A DNA stretch of 64,000 bases from Lachancea kluyveri NRRL Y-12651 (taxonomy: Eukaryota; Ascomycota; Saccharomycetes; Saccharomycetales; Saccharomycetaceae). How positions within the stretch are numbered: the stretch's first letter is position 1; every line of letters starts with the position of its first letter. Below the pieces are notes generated by a model, which was not told the origin of the DNA, did not search any database, and saw nothing but the letters and a program-made list of their open reading frames with translations. This document shows, piece by piece, positions 1 to 10,149 of the stretch. Position numbers and translations under genes: made by a program. Location: contig CM000692.1 of the NCBI GenBank assembly GCA_000149225.2, forward strand, positions 1,302,001-1,366,000. The letters run 5' to 3'.

Positions 1-133
1 GAACCTAGGATAAGCGTATAAAATGATATTGTAAAATGCGAAAAAATAGGACGGTCGCGATTTAAAAAAAGAACACGTACCCACGCCATTCCACTAACAC
101 GTCCCAGTAACCGTCTACAAGGAAATCTTCGTA

Positions 134-931
134 ATGTCCGTCGAAAACTCTGTTATTGTTCCAGCTTATCATGAAAAATTGAATATCAAACCATTAACTA
201 CCAGGCTTTTTGCTGCACTAGGTAATGAGGACTCTAAGAAGACAGAGTTGATTTTTGTTGATGACAACTCCCAGGACGGGTCTGTTGAAGAGGTTGAGGC
301 TTTGCAAAAGCAGGGCTACAACGTTAAGATTATTGTAAGAACTGATGAGCGTGGTCTATCCTCAGCAGTGTTGAAGGGTTTTCATGACGCCAAAGGTGAA
401 TACCTGATCTGCATGGACGCAGACTTGCAACATCCACCAGAAAGCGTTCCCCAATTATTCGACAGCTTGAGAAAACATCCATTCGTTTTAGGTACTAGAT
501 ATGCTCCAGGTGTCGGTATTGACAAGGACTGGCCATTGTATCGTAGAGTCATCTCCTCCGGTGCAAGAGCCATGGCCAGGCCATTGACCACTGCTTCTGA
601 TCCAATGAGTGGTTTCTTTGGTTTACAGAAGAAGTATCTAGTACATGAAGATGCCAAGAATATCAACCCACAAGGTTTCAAAGTTGCATTGGACTTGTTG
701 GTGAAGTTGCCATTGCCAAGTAACGTGCCAATTGGTGAAGTCCCATTTTCCTTTGGTGTTAGAACTGAGGGTGAATCCAAATTGTCCGGTAAGGTCATCG
801 TTCAATACATTCAACAATTGAAAGAGCTTTACGTTTATAAATTTGGAGCAAACAACTTGGTCCTGTTTTTGTTCTTCTGGACAATTCTGGTGTTGTATGC
901 CTTATACCAATTGTACAGTATGGTCTTTTGA
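134..931 (+). CDS. DPM1: Dolichol-phosphate mannosyltransferase
   Basis: This is the ER enzyme that moves mannose from GDP-mannose to dolichol phosphate, the donor for N-glycan, O-mannose and GPI assembly. The 265-residue protein is almost the length of S. cerevisiae Dpm1 (267) and is collinear with it. It opens as a family-2 GT-A fold (VIVPAYHEK), has VDDNSQDGS near residue 42 and the metal-binding DAD in CMDADLQHPPE near residue 95. It ends in one hydrophobic anchor (about residues 240-262), as in the single-subunit yeast form. The first ATG at 134 gives MSVENSVIVPAY, matching the yeast start. GDB1 follows on the same strand, as in the S. cerevisiae YPR183W-YPR184W order. Confidence 0.97.
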   Translation: MSVENSVIVPAYHEKLNIKPLTTRLFAALGNEDSKKTELIFVDDNSQDGSVEEVEALQKQGYNVKIIVRTDERGLSSAVLKGFHDAKGEYLICMDADLQHPPESVPQLFDSLRKHPFVLGTRYAPGVGIDKDWPLYRRVISSGARAMARPLTTASDPMSGFFGLQKKYLVHEDAKNINPQGFKVALDLLVKLPLPSNVPIGEVPFSFGVRTEGESKLSGKVIVQYIQQLKELYVYKFGANNLVLFLFFWTILVLYALYQLYSMVF

Positions 932-1165
932 AGCCACTGTACTAATTGCACATTAACACCCACTCTTTTGTAACTACATAAACCATTTTCGTGCAACCTT
1001 ACGGAAGCAAACGTGCTAATTAAAGGCCTCACTTAACTGCTTCTTCCAAAAACGATTCACATTATGGGAATGAAGCCTCTGCTCTGATGTTAACGTTGGC
1101 TTGGAATTTAATCATCACGGAGGACGGACCTCCCCAGTTTTTTGCTTTGCTTTTTCTGTGACACA

Positions 1166-1206
1166 AGGGGCGCCTGCCCTGTCGAGGGGCCCGTCTGGAA
1201 ACCCCT
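1166..1206 (+). promoter_or_regulatory. Three stress-response elements upstream of GDB1
   Basis: AGGGG at 1166-1170 and 1185-1189 and CCCCT at 1202-1206 are STRE cores (the Msn2/Msn4 site). They lie 63-103 bp before the GDB1 ATG. Glycogen genes of budding yeast are known to be STRE-driven, so the fit is good. The reading frame stays open through these sites from 1101, but promoter elements here argue that this part is not coding. Bases 932-1165 hold nothing else I recognise; a short CT repeat lies near 1228. Confidence 0.6.
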
Positions 1207-1268
1207 TATTTAAGGACAGTGACAGCTCTCTCTCTCTCGAGCAAGTAGTAACGAATCGTAACTATCTA

Positions 1269-4200
1269 ATGAGATCGTTATTGTTAAGGCTATCTGATAC
1301 TGGAGAACCAGTAGTCAGCTGTTCTTACGGCCACGGTGTTCTAACTTTGCCGTCATTACCAAAACCAGCAGACTACAAACCCGGTGATGTATTGTTCACG
1401 GTCAAATTGGTTGTTACCGCCGGCTCACCAATTGCCAGAGACGGTTTGATTTGGACTAATGTACCTCCAGATGGCTCTACAGAGTTTGATAGAAACAAAC
1501 TATATAAGAAACTTGTTAAGGCCAGTTTCCACCAAGATGATTACATCGATTTGAGCTTTTACGCGCCCGGTTCTTATTGCTATTACATATCCTTCAGGAA
1601 CGAAAAAGATCAATTGGAAACCACTAGGAAATTTTACCTTGTAGTTCCACCTGTCCTATATTTAGGTGACCAGTTTGTTCAATTGAATTCCATTGCCGTG
1701 CAGAGCGTCGTCTCCAAGTGGATGGGAAAGGATTGGGATAAGATTTTTCAAAAAATTTCTCAAAAGGGTTACAACATGATTCATTTTACTCCACTTCAAC
1801 ACAGGGGGGACTCCAACTCTCCTTACTCCATCTATGACCAGCTAGAATTCGATCCAGATTTCTTCAAAAGTTCTGATGACGTTGCTGCAATGGTTGAGAA
1901 GTTACATGCCAAGTATAAGATATTGACCTTGACTGACATTGTGATCAATCATACTGCAAACAACTCTAAATGGCTAAGGGAACACCCAGAAGCTGGCTAC
2001 AATTACGAGACTGCTCCACATTTAATACCTGCAATGGCATTAGACAAAGAACTTTTGGCCTTCAGCAAGAAGATGAAACAATTAGGCTTTCCAACAAATT
2101 TGACTAACACACAGGATCTTTTCAAAGTTATGGATGGTATTAAAATTCATGTTCTTGGCTCGTTGAAGCTATGGGAGTACTACGTCATTGACGTCACTGC
2201 TGCTGTGGACGAGATAAAAAGGCAATGGAACGATATCTCTGAAGAATACATCGAAGTTCCAGAGAACGCTAAGGGAGACTTGACTAACTTGGCCAAATTT
2301 GTTCGCAACAATGCTACTCTCCATCCGTTTGGGCAGTTGGGCGAAAGGTTTTCCAACAAAATCGACACGGGTAAATTCAACTGTATTTTGAAGAACTTAT
2401 ATGGAAAGGAGCTTACAGATAAAGTGTTGGACGAAGCACATAAAATTCTTGACGAAATGAATTTACCTCTATATGGGGAATTTGATGACGACGTAAGTGA
2501 AGTTTTGGAGCAATTGTTTAACCGCATCAAGTATTTAAGAATCGACGACCATGGGCCAAAACTGGGTCCTATTACAGAAGAATCCCCTCTAACTGAACCT
2601 TACTTCACCAGATTTACTACTGCGGATGAGAAGGAGTACGCATTAGCCAACAATGGTTGGATTTGGAACGGTAACCCATTGGTTGATTTTGCATCTGCGA
2701 ATTCGAAATCTTATTTGCGTAGAGAAGTAATTGTTTGGGGTGATTGTGTGAAGTTGAGGTACGGTAGTAAACCAGAAGACTCGCCATATCTGTGGGATAG
2801 AATGTCGAAATACATTCAGTTGAATGCAAAGCTTTTTGATGGTTTCAGAATCGACAACTGCCATTCTACCCCATTACATGTGGGCGAATACTTTTTAGAT
2901 ATAGCAAGGAAGACCAATCCAAATTTGTATGTGGTTGCAGAACTTTTTTCTGGTTCTGAGGCAATGGACTGCTTGTTTGTTGAAAGGTTGGGTATTTCCT
3001 CATTGATTAGAGAGGCAATGCAGGCATGGTCTGAGGAAGAGCTTTCCCGTCTTGTTCACAAACACGGTGGTAGACCAATCGGTTCTTACAAGTTTATACC
3101 ACTTGATGATTTTGCTTATCCGGCTGATATTGAACTTGACGAAGAATTTTGCGAGTATAAGCCTGAGGAAAATAGAATTAGATGTGTTTCTGAGATTAAA
3201 ATCCCCAAGATTCTGACCGCCACACCACCACATGCACTATTCATGGACTGTACTCATGATAATGAAACACCTTACCAGAAAAGAACCGTAGAAGACACTT
3301 TACCTAATGCCGCGTTGGTTGCACTATGCTCATCGGCTATTGGTTCCGTTTACGGCTATGATGAAATTTTTCCTCACCTATTGGATGTTGTTGGGGAATC
3401 GAGAGTTTACTCTGTTGTAGAAGGTGACGGAATTTCCAAAGTTAAATCGCTTTTGAATGAGATCAGGGATGAGATTGCAAACGAGACAAGTGACATTGAA
3501 GACTCTGAAATGCACGTCCACCATGAAGGCCAATACATTACTTTCCAGAGAACCAACGCAAAAAATGGTAATGGGTGGTTTTTGGTTGTTCGTACCAAGT
3601 TTCATGAAGGTGGCGAGCAGAAGCTTCCTAATATTACATTAAGTGGATCGCAGTGTAAACTCAAATTCAGTTATTCTTTGACCAAGACAGGCGATGTCCC
3701 TGAAGATAATGATGTTATCAAAGGCATCCCTACGGAGCTGAAGGAACTAACAGGGTTCGAAGTTAGTTACGACACCACCACTGAAGAGTCTACTATTATC
3801 CTCCCAGAATATTTTCCACAGGGTTCTATTGCTGTTTTTAAAACAAAGCAGAATGGCGTAGATGATAAATTGGATGGTTTTATTAGGTCCGGCGCTGTGA
3901 AAGCATCTGAAAAATTGGACCTTTGTTCCCTCAACAGTCTACTGTATAGGTGCGAAGAAGAAGAACGTGATATAAGCGCTGGCCAGAGTGGAGTTTATTG
4001 TATCCCAAACCATGGGAATCTCGTATACTGTGGCCTACAGGGCTGGGTGTCCGTATTGAGAAGCATAATATTTTCGAACGATCTATCTCATCCTTTAAGC
4101 GAACATCTCCGTACTGGCCACTGGGCATTGGATTACGTTGTGGACAGACTAGATAAATATCAAAATAATCCTGGTGTTAAAGAGATGCAGGATTGGTTAA

Positions 4201-5831
4201 AATCAAGGATGGAAAGAATCAAAAAGGTTCCTCGTTATCTCGTTCCAAGATATTTTGCGCTTGTTCTGGGAATTGCTTATGGCTGTTGCAGATATAGGGC
4301 GGTAACTCAAATGACCAAGAACATTGGATTCTCAACCCTGTTTGTTCAAAGTTTGGCATTGACTTCTATTCAAATGGTTTCTGAAATGTATTCGACTTCG
4401 TTACTGCCAGACGAAAACGTCGCATGTTTGGCTGCGGGACTCCCCCACTTTAGCTCTCAGTACATGAGGTGCTGGGGCAGAGATGTATTCATCTCGTTAA
4501 GAGGCCTCCTTTTAACTACAGGTAGGTACGATGCTGCAAAGGAACATATTTTGGCATTTGCAAAAACTTTAAAACATGGGTTGATACCTAATTTACTTGA
4601 TGCTGGTAGGAACCCTAGATATAATGCTAGGGATGCTGCATGGTTCTTTTTACAGTCGATTCAAGATTATATTACTATTACACCTGGTGGCGAAGAAATT
4701 TTGAAAGAAAAGGTTACCAGAAGGTTCCCACTGGATGATAGGTATATCCCTGTAAATGACCCAGAAGCATTTACCCAAGAAAGTACCATTGAGGAGATTG
4801 TTTATGAAATTCTTTCCAGACACGCTAAGGGCATCAGGTATAGGGAAGCTAATGCGGGCCCAAACTTAGACAGGGTTATGACAGATGAAGGTTTCAATGT
4901 CGAAGTATACGTCGATTGGAACACTGGCTTAATTCATGGAGGTTCACAATCGAATTGTGGGACTTGGATGGACAAAATGGGGGAAAGTGAGATGGCCGGC
5001 TCTATTGGTATCCCAGGTACTCCTAGGGATGGTGCTGCTGTGGAGATCAACGGGTTACTTAAGAGTGCATTGAGGTTTGTGGGTGAACTACAAGAGCGTG
5101 GACTATTCCATTTTACCGACGTGGAAAAAAGCGATGGTAAGAAAATCTCTCTAAAAGATTGGAACGATTTGCTTCAGAAAAACTTTGAGAAGAAGTTTTA
5201 TATCCCTGAAGATAGCTCCAAAGATGGACAGTATGACATCGATCCTTCTTTAGTGAACAGAAGAGGGATCTACAAAGACTTGTATCATACTGGGAAGCCA
5301 TATGAGGACTATCAGTTAAGACCCAATTTCACTATCGCTATGACCGTTGCTCCAGAACTTTTCACACCGGATCTTGCTGTTACTGCATTAAACATCGCAG
5401 ATGAAGTACTAAGAGGACCAGTCGGTATGAGGACCTTAGACCCTAGCGATTACAACTATCGCCCATACTACGAAAATAGTATAGACTCCACCGATTTTTT
5501 GACTGCAAAGGGTAGAAACTACCATCAAGGCCCTGAATGGGTATGGTGCTATGGGTACTTCTTACGTGCTTATAACTATTTTCACTTTTTAGCCAACCGC
5601 CGCGCTCAAAACTCTTCCCAAACTAAGCCGTCCTCTTACTTGTACCAGCAGTTATTCAAGCGTCTAGATGGCCACAGAAGGTGGATTTTCGAAAGCCCAT
5701 GGGCAGGTCTTGCAGAACTGACTAATAAGGATGGAGAAGTGTGTAAAGATTCGAGCCCGACACAAGCTTGGAGTTCCAGTTGTTTATTGGACTTCTTTTA
5801 TGACTTGTGGTCTGCTTACGAAGATGATTAG
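1269..5831 (+). CDS. GDB1: Glycogen debranching enzyme
   Basis: This bifunctional cytosolic enzyme removes branches during glycogen breakdown. The N-terminal 4-alpha-glucanotransferase half (GH13 type) moves a maltosyl/maltotriosyl unit and the C-terminal amylo-1,6-glucosidase half (GH133 type) cuts the branch glucose. From ATG 1269 the protein has 1520 residues (S. cerevisiae 1536) and starts MRSLLLRLSDTGEP, matching yeast. The nucleophile motif FRIDNCHS puts the Asp at residue 529, and VVAELFSGSE follows. The glucosidase half has GGSQSNCGTWMDKMGES and ends at DLWSAYEDD. The frame is open 168 bases further up (non-ATG at 1101), but that stretch lacks homology and carries STREs, so I take 1269 as the start. 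The coding sequence shows no breaks. Confidence 0.97.
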   Translation: MRSLLLRLSDTGEPVVSCSYGHGVLTLPSLPKPADYKPGDVLFTVKLVVTAGSPIARDGLIWTNVPPDGSTEFDRNKLYKKLVKASFHQDDYIDLSFYAPGSYCYYISFRNEKDQLETTRKFYLVVPPVLYLGDQFVQLNSIAVQSVVSKWMGKDWDKIFQKISQKGYNMIHFTPLQHRGDSNSPYSIYDQLEFDPDFFKSSDDVAAMVEKLHAKYKILTLTDIVINHTANNSKWLREHPEAGYNYETAPHLIPAMALDKELLAFSKKMKQLGFPTNLTNTQDLFKVMDGIKIHVLGSLKLWEYYVIDVTAAVDEIKRQWNDISEEYIEVPENAKGDLTNLAKFVRNNATLHPFGQLGERFSNKIDTGKFNCILKNLYGKELTDKVLDEAHKILDEMNLPLYGEFDDDVSEVLEQLFNRIKYLRIDDHGPKLGPITEESPLTEPYFTRFTTADEKEYALANNGWIWNGNPLVDFASANSKSYLRREVIVWGDCVKLRYGSKPEDSPYLWDRMSKYIQLNAKLFDGFRIDNCHSTPLHVGEYFLDIARKTNPNLYVVAELFSGSEAMDCLFVERLGISSLIREAMQAWSEEELSRLVHKHGGRPIGSYKFIPLDDFAYPADIELDEEFCEYKPEENRIRCVSEIKIPKILTATPPHALFMDCTHDNETPYQKRTVEDTLPNAALVALCSSAIGSVYGYDEIFPHLLDVVGESRVYSVVEGDGISKVKSLLNEIRDEIANETSDIEDSEMHVHHEGQYITFQRTNAKNGNGWFLVVRTKFHEGGEQKLPNITLSGSQCKLKFSYSLTKTGDVPEDNDVIKGIPTELKELTGFEVSYDTTTEESTIILPEYFPQGSIAVFKTKQNGVDDKLDGFIRSGAVKASEKLDLCSLNSLLYRCEEEERDISAGQSGVYCIPNHGNLVYCGLQGWVSVLRSIIFSNDLSHPLSEHLRTGHWALDYVVDRLDKYQNNPGVKEMQDWLKSRMERIKKVPRYLVPRYFALVLGIAYGCCRYRAVTQMTKNIGFSTLFVQSLALTSIQMVSEMYSTSLLPDENVACLAAGLPHFSSQYMRCWGRDVFISLRGLLLTTGRYDAAKEHILAFAKTLKHGLIPNLLDAGRNPRYNARDAAWFFLQSIQDYITITPGGEEILKEKVTRRFPLDDRYIPVNDPEAFTQESTIEEIVYEILSRHAKGIRYREANAGPNLDRVMTDEGFNVEVYVDWNTGLIHGGSQSNCGTWMDKMGESEMAGSIGIPGTPRDGAAVEINGLLKSALRFVGELQERGLFHFTDVEKSDGKKISLKDWNDLLQKNFEKKFYIPEDSSKDGQYDIDPSLVNRRGIYKDLYHTGKPYEDYQLRPNFTIAMTVAPELFTPDLAVTALNIADEVLRGPVGMRTLDPSDYNYRPYYENSIDSTDFLTAKGRNYHQGPEWVWCYGYFLRAYNYFHFLANRRAQNSSQTKPSSYLYQQLFKRLDGHRRWIFESPWAGLAELTNKDGEVCKDSSPTQAWSSSCLLDFFYDLWSAYEDD

Positions 5832-6458
5832 ATATAGCATAAATAAGCATCGCCATATACAATTTCCCAGCTATTAGAAAGCTTGTTAAGATTGAAACGA
5901 TCAAGGATGGAATTTCTTCGTTTAAAACACCATGAGATTCTTGATCAAAATTAAGGTTCCATTTTAAACAACGGTATTCATTCTTTTGTATGTTACCGAA
6001 CGCCAATAGCAAAAACACAATAAGATACATAAGGGCAGATAAAAAACTTTCTGAAAAAGTCCCAGACTTGTGACGGAAATGTCAACTATTCTTCTATCTT
6101 GTCATTTATATCGTTTTCTCCTGTCGGTCCTTGTTTTGTAGAGCAATGCTACCAATTTGTCACAGATAGAGGGGCGCATGTCCAATTCCAGGAAGTCACG
6201 TGCCTTGACGCGAGCTAGTTGATACCCCGAGGCGAGGGCAAAACAATCTTAAGCGACTTTGCAAGGGGAGAGAATAGCAGCCCGGTCGCCACCGTGACTC
6301 ACCTGCCAAGAAAGTACATTATCAGTTAGGCATAGTAATCAAGAAGACCGACTTGCCACATCAAATTCTATACACTTCTTAGTATAGAAATTTGAGACCA
6401 GGAATCCTAAAACAGAGGTGTATTAGTAACCCCAATGTTCGATTAAGCGTTATACTCG
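5832..6458. promoter_or_regulatory. GDB1-ATG13 intergenic region with two STREs and an E-box
   Basis: This 627-base gap holds the GDB1 3' end and the ATG13 promoter. AGGGG cores lie at 6170-6174 and 6264-6268, and GTCACGTG (Cbf1-type E-box) at 6195-6202. No AT-rich tract and CDEIII follow the E-box, so it is not a centromere. STREs would suit an autophagy gene induced by starvation. I see no gene or structured RNA here. Confidence 0.4.
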
Positions 6459-8474
6459 ATGGCAAACAACACAGATAAACAACTCATCGAACTGATAGAA
6501 AACTTCTTTTTAAAAGCTACCTTGCTGATATGTCACTCCAAGTCGCAGTCTGATTCTGTATCAAGTGATAGCCTACCTAAAAACAGATGGTTTAACATAA
6601 ACACACCCCAAGATCCTGTTTTGGAAGCTGAAATTAAAGAGTGGACAACGTACGACGGAAAGAAAACCCTACCGCCTTTGGTAATTGAAACATACTTAAA
6701 TTTGAGAAAGTTGACTTCTACGCAATCAATCACATTAAAAGACCAAGAAGGAAACCCTTGGAACGTTTGTAAGGGAACTAGGAAATCAGAAATTGTCCTA
6801 GAGAGGTGGCTAGTGGAACTAGATAAACCTTTAATCCAGCCTAATTTTGATGAAGATGTTTCTGACATATACAAACAACTGATCTTGCTTTTTCGCTATT
6901 TATACACACTGATACAACTACTACCTGCCAGCGATCTACAGATGCGCCTATCTAAAACAAAAGGTCCACAGGATTCATCACCTCTGCCCATAAAGATAAA
7001 CACTAGAATATTGGATGGTTCGAAAGCCATTTTGTCAAAAGGGAGGGTCGGATTAAGCAAAAACATCATTGCTACATATTCAAACATCATTAATGAGACA
7101 AACATCGCGTCTCACTTAGAACAGAGAAAGATAACCCCAATCCACACTAAGTTTGGATCTTTGAGGATTTCCGTATCATATAGACGAGATTGCGATTTTC
7201 ATGTCAATGATAATGAGGAATATTATGCCAATCAGTTTGTAGGCCCCGACGCTGCCCATTCCAAAACCAACGTTACTCCCGCAATCTCATCACTTAGAAG
7301 GGTGTCAATCAATAGCAACAGATCACTCTCAATTTCTCCAAACACAGCTACTAGTCCTGGTTTTCTGGCTGACCCATCGCCTCAAAGAAGATCTTTAACC
7401 GCATCTAGGCAGCTTCAACCGTTTAGGGTGGGGTCTGTAGGAAGTGGCTCAGCATCACAGGTCCAACCAAGCAGTACTCTAACCAGGAATCCTTCCGGAT
7501 CTTCAGTAGTTGCTACATTGAGAGCACAAAGATCTAGTAACGGTTCCATCACAGTCCCCACAAATGTTGCACCCGAACCACACATAGAACCTTCCAGCAT
7601 TGGCAGTGGCAGTGCCTCAAAATACTCATCTTCTTTTGGAAGAATACGTCGCCATTCAAGCATTAGGAGGTCAGAAAGTTTAGAGAGACCCTTGAAACCT
7701 ACCAAGTCTAATGAAACACCTTCAGAAGACTTGTTGGACTTTATGAGGCTTCTGGATGATAAGCAAGAATTAAGAGTCAAGAAACTTCAGGGTCCTAATA
7801 CGGACATATCAAGTTCTCTGATTAAATTTCAATCCATGAGATCCAATAATGACACTTTGAGCGACGATCTTTCTATGAGTCTTTCGATGGAGCCTCGGCC
7901 AGAAGGGGCTCAGCAAAGGTACCGTTCAGATTCGCATTCACCAATCCCATCATTTTCTCCGTCCATGCATTATTCCTCCATTCCAATGAGATTGTCACAA
8001 AGTCGTTCAAATTCTGCTAGAGCAGATAGCTTCTGCGGGCTAGCTAGTAGAAGAAACTCCATCGACAAGACGAAATCTATGGTGTCCAGCAGAACTGGTA
8101 GCTTTCTAGAACAGCACAATGCTTTGAATTCCAATGACATAGTAGAAGATGAGGATGACAATGCTTTACTAGTGGATAGATCTGAGATCGGCAGTGTTGC
8201 TGCCAACAAGATTAGGTCCGCTTCCCCTCGTTCTATCCAAAGTGTTTCAAGCTCTTTTTCTAAAAGCCAGCTGCCATTTAAATCATTAGCAAACTTTTCC
8301 CAACCGACTACAATGGCAACACCGGCGTACGCTAAACTACATAAAGCCAGGGTGGGCTCAGGATCGCCACCAGAGCACCACGAGGAAAGTGATTCTAAGA
8401 AGGAAGATTCAACAAATGCCGATGACGATGATGATCTGTTATTTTTCATGAGCGACATGAATCTCTCTAAGTGA
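6459..8474 (+). CDS. ATG13: Autophagy initiation protein Atg13
   Basis: Atg13 is the TORC1-regulated scaffold of the Atg1 kinase complex at the pre-autophagosomal structure. The N-terminal part (about residues 1-265) aligns with the yeast HORMA domain: a LIENFFLKATLLIC start, PLVIETYLNLRKL, WNVCKGTRKSEIVLERWLVE and ITPIHTKFGSLRISVSYRRD. The rest is serine-rich and predicted disordered, as expected for the phosphorylated tail that binds Atg17 and Atg1. It ends in a DDDDLLFFMSDMNLSK acidic motif. Length is 671 residues, against 738 in S. cerevisiae; the difference lies in the variable tail. The order next to GDB1 matches YPR184W-YPR185W. The ATG at 6459 is the first in frame. Confidence 0.93.
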   Translation: MANNTDKQLIELIENFFLKATLLICHSKSQSDSVSSDSLPKNRWFNINTPQDPVLEAEIKEWTTYDGKKTLPPLVIETYLNLRKLTSTQSITLKDQEGNPWNVCKGTRKSEIVLERWLVELDKPLIQPNFDEDVSDIYKQLILLFRYLYTLIQLLPASDLQMRLSKTKGPQDSSPLPIKINTRILDGSKAILSKGRVGLSKNIIATYSNIINETNIASHLEQRKITPIHTKFGSLRISVSYRRDCDFHVNDNEEYYANQFVGPDAAHSKTNVTPAISSLRRVSINSNRSLSISPNTATSPGFLADPSPQRRSLTASRQLQPFRVGSVGSGSASQVQPSSTLTRNPSGSSVVATLRAQRSSNGSITVPTNVAPEPHIEPSSIGSGSASKYSSSFGRIRRHSSIRRSESLERPLKPTKSNETPSEDLLDFMRLLDDKQELRVKKLQGPNTDISSSLIKFQSMRSNNDTLSDDLSMSLSMEPRPEGAQQRYRSDSHSPIPSFSPSMHYSSIPMRLSQSRSNSARADSFCGLASRRNSIDKTKSMVSSRTGSFLEQHNALNSNDIVEDEDDNALLVDRSEIGSVAANKIRSASPRSIQSVSSSFSKSQLPFKSLANFSQPTTMATPAYAKLHKARVGSGSPPEHHEESDSKKEDSTNADDDDDLLFFMSDMNLSK

Positions 8475-8626
8475 CCTCTCCAAGTGCCATCCTTATACTA
8501 TATATATAAACAAATGTGTATGTGTACAGATATCTATTAATAAATTCCATGACTGAAACTAATCTCCCATACATGTCACGAGTTTTAGTGTGTTTTCAAA
8601 AGTGATTGTAGTACGCGTCTCTCATC

Positions 8627-9940
8627 TCAAGTTAATGTAGCGTCTTTAACCAAACCATCTGTTCCTGCGGCCTTATTTCCTAGTTGATTAGTGCCTGTTA
8701 CCTGATCATTTTGAGAACTTCTTCCACCATTTTCATTATTATTCCTATTCACATTATCTTTCTCTTCTAGTATCTTTAGTTTTAGCTCATGCACTTTATG
8801 TTTCCCAATATGTTTTTCGTACTTTTCCTCAGTCTTAAATGTTCTATAACATCCCGAATAAGGGCATTTATGCTTCCTCCCTGCAGAATTGAGAAGAAGA
8901 TTTAAAGAAGATCCTCCAGATTCAATATATTTTCTCAGCTTGACCTCAGTATCAATGGACACCAGCTCGTCAGTTTTCCGTTTCCTTCTAGGACGCAAGC
9001 GTTCTTTTGGTTCCGAATTGTTAACCGGTTCCAAGGTTTTGAGCATGATATCTTCGCCACTATCCAGTAGTGACTGTGGTATATCATCCTTATGATGTTC
9101 CATGTAGTGAGATAAAAGATCAGCCTTCTTAGCAAAAGAGACTTGCTGACAAATGGTACATTTCCAATTTTTTATTACTAAAGCCTCGTCATGGACTCGC
9201 ATGTGCATCTGTAGACCAGACTCACCAACACAAGCTTTGCCACATACGTTACAGTGCAACTTGGGATGGTCCGCCTTGATATGCTGCTGAAGAGCAGTCC
9301 AGGTTTTAAAAGTCTCTGTGCACGCCGTGTAAGTACATTGATATTTGTTTTCAACATCCACATTGTGATGCTTTGCAAGATGGTTTTGCAGACGATATGG
9401 CCTTTGGAACATTTTACCGCAATGCTCACAGGTCAATTTCTGCAAGTGTACCGAAAGTGTATGTGACCTTAGTTGAGAATGCTTGTAAAAACATTCGTTG
9501 CAGCCCTCATATTCACATTTGAACGATTTGGTATGTGTGATCTCATGTCTTTTTAACTGCTGCTTTGTAGTAACACCTTTACCACAATAGGAACAATGAA
9601 ATGGTTTATTATCGGAATGCGTGAACATATGTCTTTCCAAGTGGCTCTTTTTGGCGAAGGTTCGTTCACAATGGTCGCATTTGAAGGGTTTGATCCCTTG
9701 ATGTACAGTGAGTTGATGCTCAGTCAGGAGTGAAGGCCTTGTAAAAGACTTATTACACCCATCGTAATCACAAAAGTAATTCTTAGGTCTAGACGATGAG
9801 GTAGATGATGCAACACTAGATAAAGACGCTATGCTATCTATTGATACCGAACGCGAAAGTGTTGTTGCTGCGCAAGTGGAGGGCTCTCCTTTAACTTCCC
9901 ATATTGATATGTTTGAATCAACTGCTTCTATGGTGTCCAT
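8627..9940 (-). CDS. PZF1: Transcription factor TFIIIA, nine C2H2 zinc fingers
   Basis: TFIIIA binds the internal control region of 5S rRNA genes to start Pol III transcription, and binds 5S rRNA itself. The 437-residue protein (yeast Pzf1 429) has a serine-rich leader and then nine C2H2 fingers. The first begins near residue 55 (YFCDYDGCNKSF) and fingers 2-8 follow closely (for example FKCDHCERTFAKKSHLERH). A long basic spacer (RLRPRRKRKTDEL) comes before a ninth finger near residue 365 (HKCPYSGCYRTF). The split eight-plus-one arrangement is the yeast TFIIIA pattern. It is divergent from RPO26, as in YPR186C-YPR187W, and its start codon is at 9938-9940. Confidence 0.95.
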   Translation of the reverse strand: MDTIEAVDSNISIWEVKGEPSTCAATTLSRSVSIDSIASLSSVASSTSSSRPKNYFCDYDGCNKSFTRPSLLTEHQLTVHQGIKPFKCDHCERTFAKKSHLERHMFTHSDNKPFHCSYCGKGVTTKQQLKRHEITHTKSFKCEYEGCNECFYKHSQLRSHTLSVHLQKLTCEHCGKMFQRPYRLQNHLAKHHNVDVENKYQCTYTACTETFKTWTALQQHIKADHPKLHCNVCGKACVGESGLQMHMRVHDEALVIKNWKCTICQQVSFAKKADLLSHYMEHHKDDIPQSLLDSGEDIMLKTLEPVNNSEPKERLRPRRKRKTDELVSIDTEVKLRKYIESGGSSLNLLLNSAGRKHKCPYSGCYRTFKTEEKYEKHIGKHKVHELKLKILEEKDNVNRNNNENGGRSSQNDQVTGTNQLGNKAAGTDGLVKDATLT

Positions 9941-10059
9941 TAGTGATTCTTGTATTGACCCAACTATTGTTCGCAGTTTATTATTTCGATAGTTCTTTTA
10001 CGTATTTTTCGGCGTCGTAAAAGCGTCGACCTAACAGAAAAAAGAAACTTTGGAAAAGT

Positions 10060-10071
10060 TGAAAATTTTCA
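10060..10071. promoter_or_regulatory. RRPE-like palindrome between PZF1 and RPO26
   Basis: TGAAAATTTTCA is a perfect 12-base palindrome matching the core of the RRPE (TGAAAATTTTT), the Stb3 site found upstream of ribosome-biogenesis and RNA-polymerase genes. It sits in the shared 209-base promoter of TFIIIA and a Pol I/II/III subunit, both in that regulon type. The role is inferred. Confidence 0.45.
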
Positions 10072-10149
10072 GCGACATCGGAAAAATAATACTTTTACTT
10101 AACATTGATTAAGTGCTACAGCAACAACATACATTAGGGAGCGTAAGAG

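Noticed and set aside
6195-6202. GTCACGTG as a centromere CDEI
   Set aside because: No AT-rich CDEII and no CDEIII follow; the same holds for GTCACATG at 17917 and the E-box near 37700.
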